From assembly GCF_000485595.1 (NCBI RefSeq), contig NW_014577645.1, positions 44,372 to 81,155 of the forward strand: a stretch of DNA of 36,784 nt. The letters run 5' to 3'. The stretch comes from Priapulus caudatus. Taxonomy: Eukaryota > Priapulida > Priapulimorpha > Priapulimorphida > Priapulidae. The notes below the pieces were generated by a model that saw only the letters and a program-made list of their open reading frames with translations, was not told the DNA's origin and searched no databases. This document shows, one piece after another, positions 34,883-36,784 of the stretch. Each line of letters opens with the position of its first letter. Position 1 is the stretch's first letter. Made by a program: the position numbers and the translations under genes.

Positions 34883-35800
34883 TGTCTCCCCGACTCGTCG
34901 GGGATACTATGGATTTGGCCCTCGTCGCGCCGCGCCGCCGCAGAGATTTCGCTTGTGAGGGCTGCTACGGCTGCGCAGTTTATCTTGATTCATACTTCAA
35001 AATTTACGCATAGAAAGGGGCGTTAAATCATCCAAAAACGAAGCACTGCAACCGTTTTTTGGTGTGTGCGGAGGTCATCGTTGCCATGGTCAAACAGTTT
35101 TTTGTCGAATAGTTCTACGAACCTGTTAACTTCTGCAGTCTTTTACCGAAACCGATTTGTCATGGAATTTTGGACACACAGGACCACTATATATGCATAT
35201 ATAATACTATATAGGAGCATCGTTATATCGTCCGCTGTGTGCCAAATTCCATGACAATCGGGTAACAACAGCACAATTACAGTTCTACAATATTTCCCAC
35301 AAAAATGTTGTTACCATGGCAACGATGACTCCTGGCCCACACCAAAAACTGATGGCATCTTTGCTTTACCATAACGCACCTTGGCATCTTGGGGAGAAGG
35401 TGTGCACAGTACCAAAACCAGGTCACTGCGACCTTCATTTCACCTTTACCTTGACCTTAATCATATTTCCCTTCTGCTCTCTAACTCGGCCCCTAATTGA
35501 CCTAGTGCCACCAAACTTGGTATGCTTACACATCTTGGGGAGAAGGTCTGTCGCATACCAAAACCACCACTGCCCTTCACCTTAGTTTGACCTTGACCGT
35601 CGACTTACATTTCCTCTTCGGCCTCCTAGGGTAACCAGATTCCATATACTTGCACATCTGAGGCACACCAGTTGTCTAACAAACCTTTGTCTTTGAGACT
35701 TATTTAAAACTTTACCTGCCTTCTACGTCCTTACAGAGATATTCCATTCATACTAGATCACGGGGGATACATGTAGTTGGCGACAACTGCTCGTTTCTAG
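34883..35800 (+). mobile_element. Helentron-like element, second subfamily (arm C copy)
   Basis: It starts TTGTCTCCCCGACTCGTCGG with hairpin partner; then foldback (35030-35370); GGTCA-rich core; end CGGGGGATACATGTAGTTGG, CGACAACT, GCTCGTTTCTAG, T. It is the most complete copy of this subfamily; inverse of 24770-25688. Confidence 0.6.
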
Positions 35801-36463
35801 TTTTGAACGAGCTTTTATTAAATTATGATGCACTATTGAAAGTGCTGAAGATACTCGCATGATTCAGCAGTGGAAATTAGTTATGCGGTTTCGATGCTGC
35901 TGCGTTGACATGTACCAGTGTGAGTTATACAGTTACACGCCAGCTGGATGAGTTGACGTTGGTTTGGCTAGGACTCGATAACTGAATTATATCCGAGTGA
36001 ACCCGGCGTTGACTGCGCGGTGCAGGAAAGATCAATTGAATTTGTGCTCGCACTATTGTATTTCTCTGCTCGCCACCCTGTCGCTCGCTTTTCTAAACCG
36101 CGTGAGCGATGATTCAGGGCTCTCTCACCATGTTTTTAGCATCCGAGCTGAGATGCAAGTTATCGAATCTAGCCATGACACTTGTACATTGAGCCAGCTG
36201 AATGATTTGCTTATAGAATTTGGTACCACTTATATCGTGCAACTGACATTATATATTAGATATTGGTTTATTATTCAGCTGTAATGTTGCACGTAGTTAA
36301 ATCATTCTCTATTTGGATTTGCCAGTTAGTGTTGTAAAATCGCCAAAATTGTTTATTTATTGCATTTTGTAAGTGTACGGGTGTGCCAGCTATAGTCCTA
36401 GCGGTCTATACGTCTCAACATTGTGGCGCTCACGTCACTCATCTGGGGAGTATTCTTTTCCAG
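35801..36463. other. EDEM3 intron before exon 3
   Basis: No gene or further repeat seen. Bases up to 36193 repeat arm A; from about 36194 the sequence is single-copy in the window and leads to the acceptor TATTCTTTTCCAG. Confidence 0.6.
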
Positions 36464-36564
36464 GACAATGCCTATCCGGCAGATGAATTGATGTCACTAA
36501 GTTGTAAAGGGCGCTACAGGGGCTCTGAAGCAACTAGGGGTGATGTTGACGATTCGTTAGGAAA
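36464..36564 (+). CDS. EDEM3: EDEM3 exon 3 (GH47 domain)
   Basis: The exon starts in phase 0 after CTTTTCCAG and encodes DNAYPADELMSLSCKGRYRG, SEATRGDVDDSLG and AA of a Lys codon, then GTAAGT. HAYPADELMPL.C.GR.RG...RGDVDDALGK is the human EDEM3 counterpart, so the paralogue is EDEM3 rather than EDEM1 or EDEM2. The gene goes on past the window. Confidence 0.93.
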
Positions 36565-36733
36565 GTAAGTAGCTGTGATACAGTATCGACAGTTTGTGTA
36601 GCCGTGTTTCACCATATACGTTCAGATGCTAATAATGATAATTTGTCATTATTAGCTCCTGATACGTTGTAATGTATTTTTAGGATAAAAACAAATTATT
36701 TTCCTTTTTCTCCTGATATATCTATCTATATCT

Positions 36734-36735
<2 letters not shown>

Positions 36736-36784
<49 letters not shown>
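36736..36784. repeat. CT microsatellite at window end
   Basis: About 24 CT units run to the last base, in EDEM3 intron 3. Confidence 0.9.

Larger units (their letters stand above)
32150..36193. repeat. Arm C of the inverted duplication
   Basis: Inverse of 24354-28440. It starts inside a hAT-like MITE (32150-32205) and runs to ACACTTGTACA at about 36193, 270 bases before EDEM3 exon 3. From about 33700 on it is full of extra single bases compared with copy B, the error type of uncorrected long reads. Confidence 0.8.

Noticed and set aside
24354-36193. A real giant palindrome, such as a replication or amplification structure
   Set aside because: The orientation clues at both gap edges and the read-error pattern fit misassembly better; not excluded.

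Overview
This is a window of animal nuclear DNA. It has spliced genes with GT-AG introns, long AT-rich introns and intergenic DNA, many microsatellites and many non-autonomous transposons. The proteins are close to vertebrate ones across their length, and the repeats (GGTCA-rich tandem cores, G-run elements, Helentron-like ends, TGACCTTTGACCT motifs) resemble those of marine invertebrates. I infer a marine invertebrate metazoan; the phylum cannot be told from this sequence.

Three protein genes are present. (1) 279-2780 (+) is an intronless gene for TXNDC16/ERp90, an ER thioredoxin-fold protein, with a C-terminal HDEL. (2) 5650-20809 (-), possibly starting at 23183, is the Ski2-like exosome-associated helicase SKIV2L (SKIC2). 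I joined 24 exons by hand; splice phases agree throughout and give 1228 codons plus stop, lacking only a short N-terminus. (3) From 23622 (+) runs the start of an EDEM3-type ER mannosidase: exon 1 at 23622-23731, exon 2 at 31772-31817, exon 3 at 36464-36564, continuing beyond the window. TXNDC16 and SKIV2L converge. SKIV2L and EDEM3 diverge, possibly from one promoter about 440 bp long.

Layout: 1-278 upstream repeats; 279-2780 TXNDC16; 2781-5649 shared 3' intergenic DNA with a hAT-like MITE; 5650-20809 SKIV2L with intronic repeats (a paired CCAATATT repeat, a Helentron-like element, a Harbinger-like MITE, a tRNA-SINE head, long GT and GA tracts); 20810-23183 a 5' truncated LINE sitting in the loop of a small hairpin element; 23184-23621 putative bidirectional promoter; 23622-36784 the EDEM3 5' part.

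The strangest part is EDEM3 intron 1. Just after exon 1 the splice-donor sequence AGTAAGCCTA is repeated four times, each pair of copies bracketing a hairpin. Beyond a 10-N gap (24344-24353) the segment 24354-about 30953 looks like a contig placed backwards. Its left end matches, inverted, the sequence next to exon 3 (about 36190), and its right end matches, inverted, the sequence left of the gap. EDEM3 exon 2 therefore occurs three times: inverted and damaged at 25754-25801, intact at 31772-31817, and indel-ridden at about 34751-34804. I read 24354-36190 mainly as misassembly of one locus plus a second haplotype, not as a true 6-kb palindrome, but long reads are needed to decide.

Functionally, the two outer genes act in ER protein folding and quality control (TXNDC16, EDEM3) and the middle one in cytoplasmic RNA decay. 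I see no operon-like link, and no viral gene, toxin gene, CRISPR array or prokaryotic feature.
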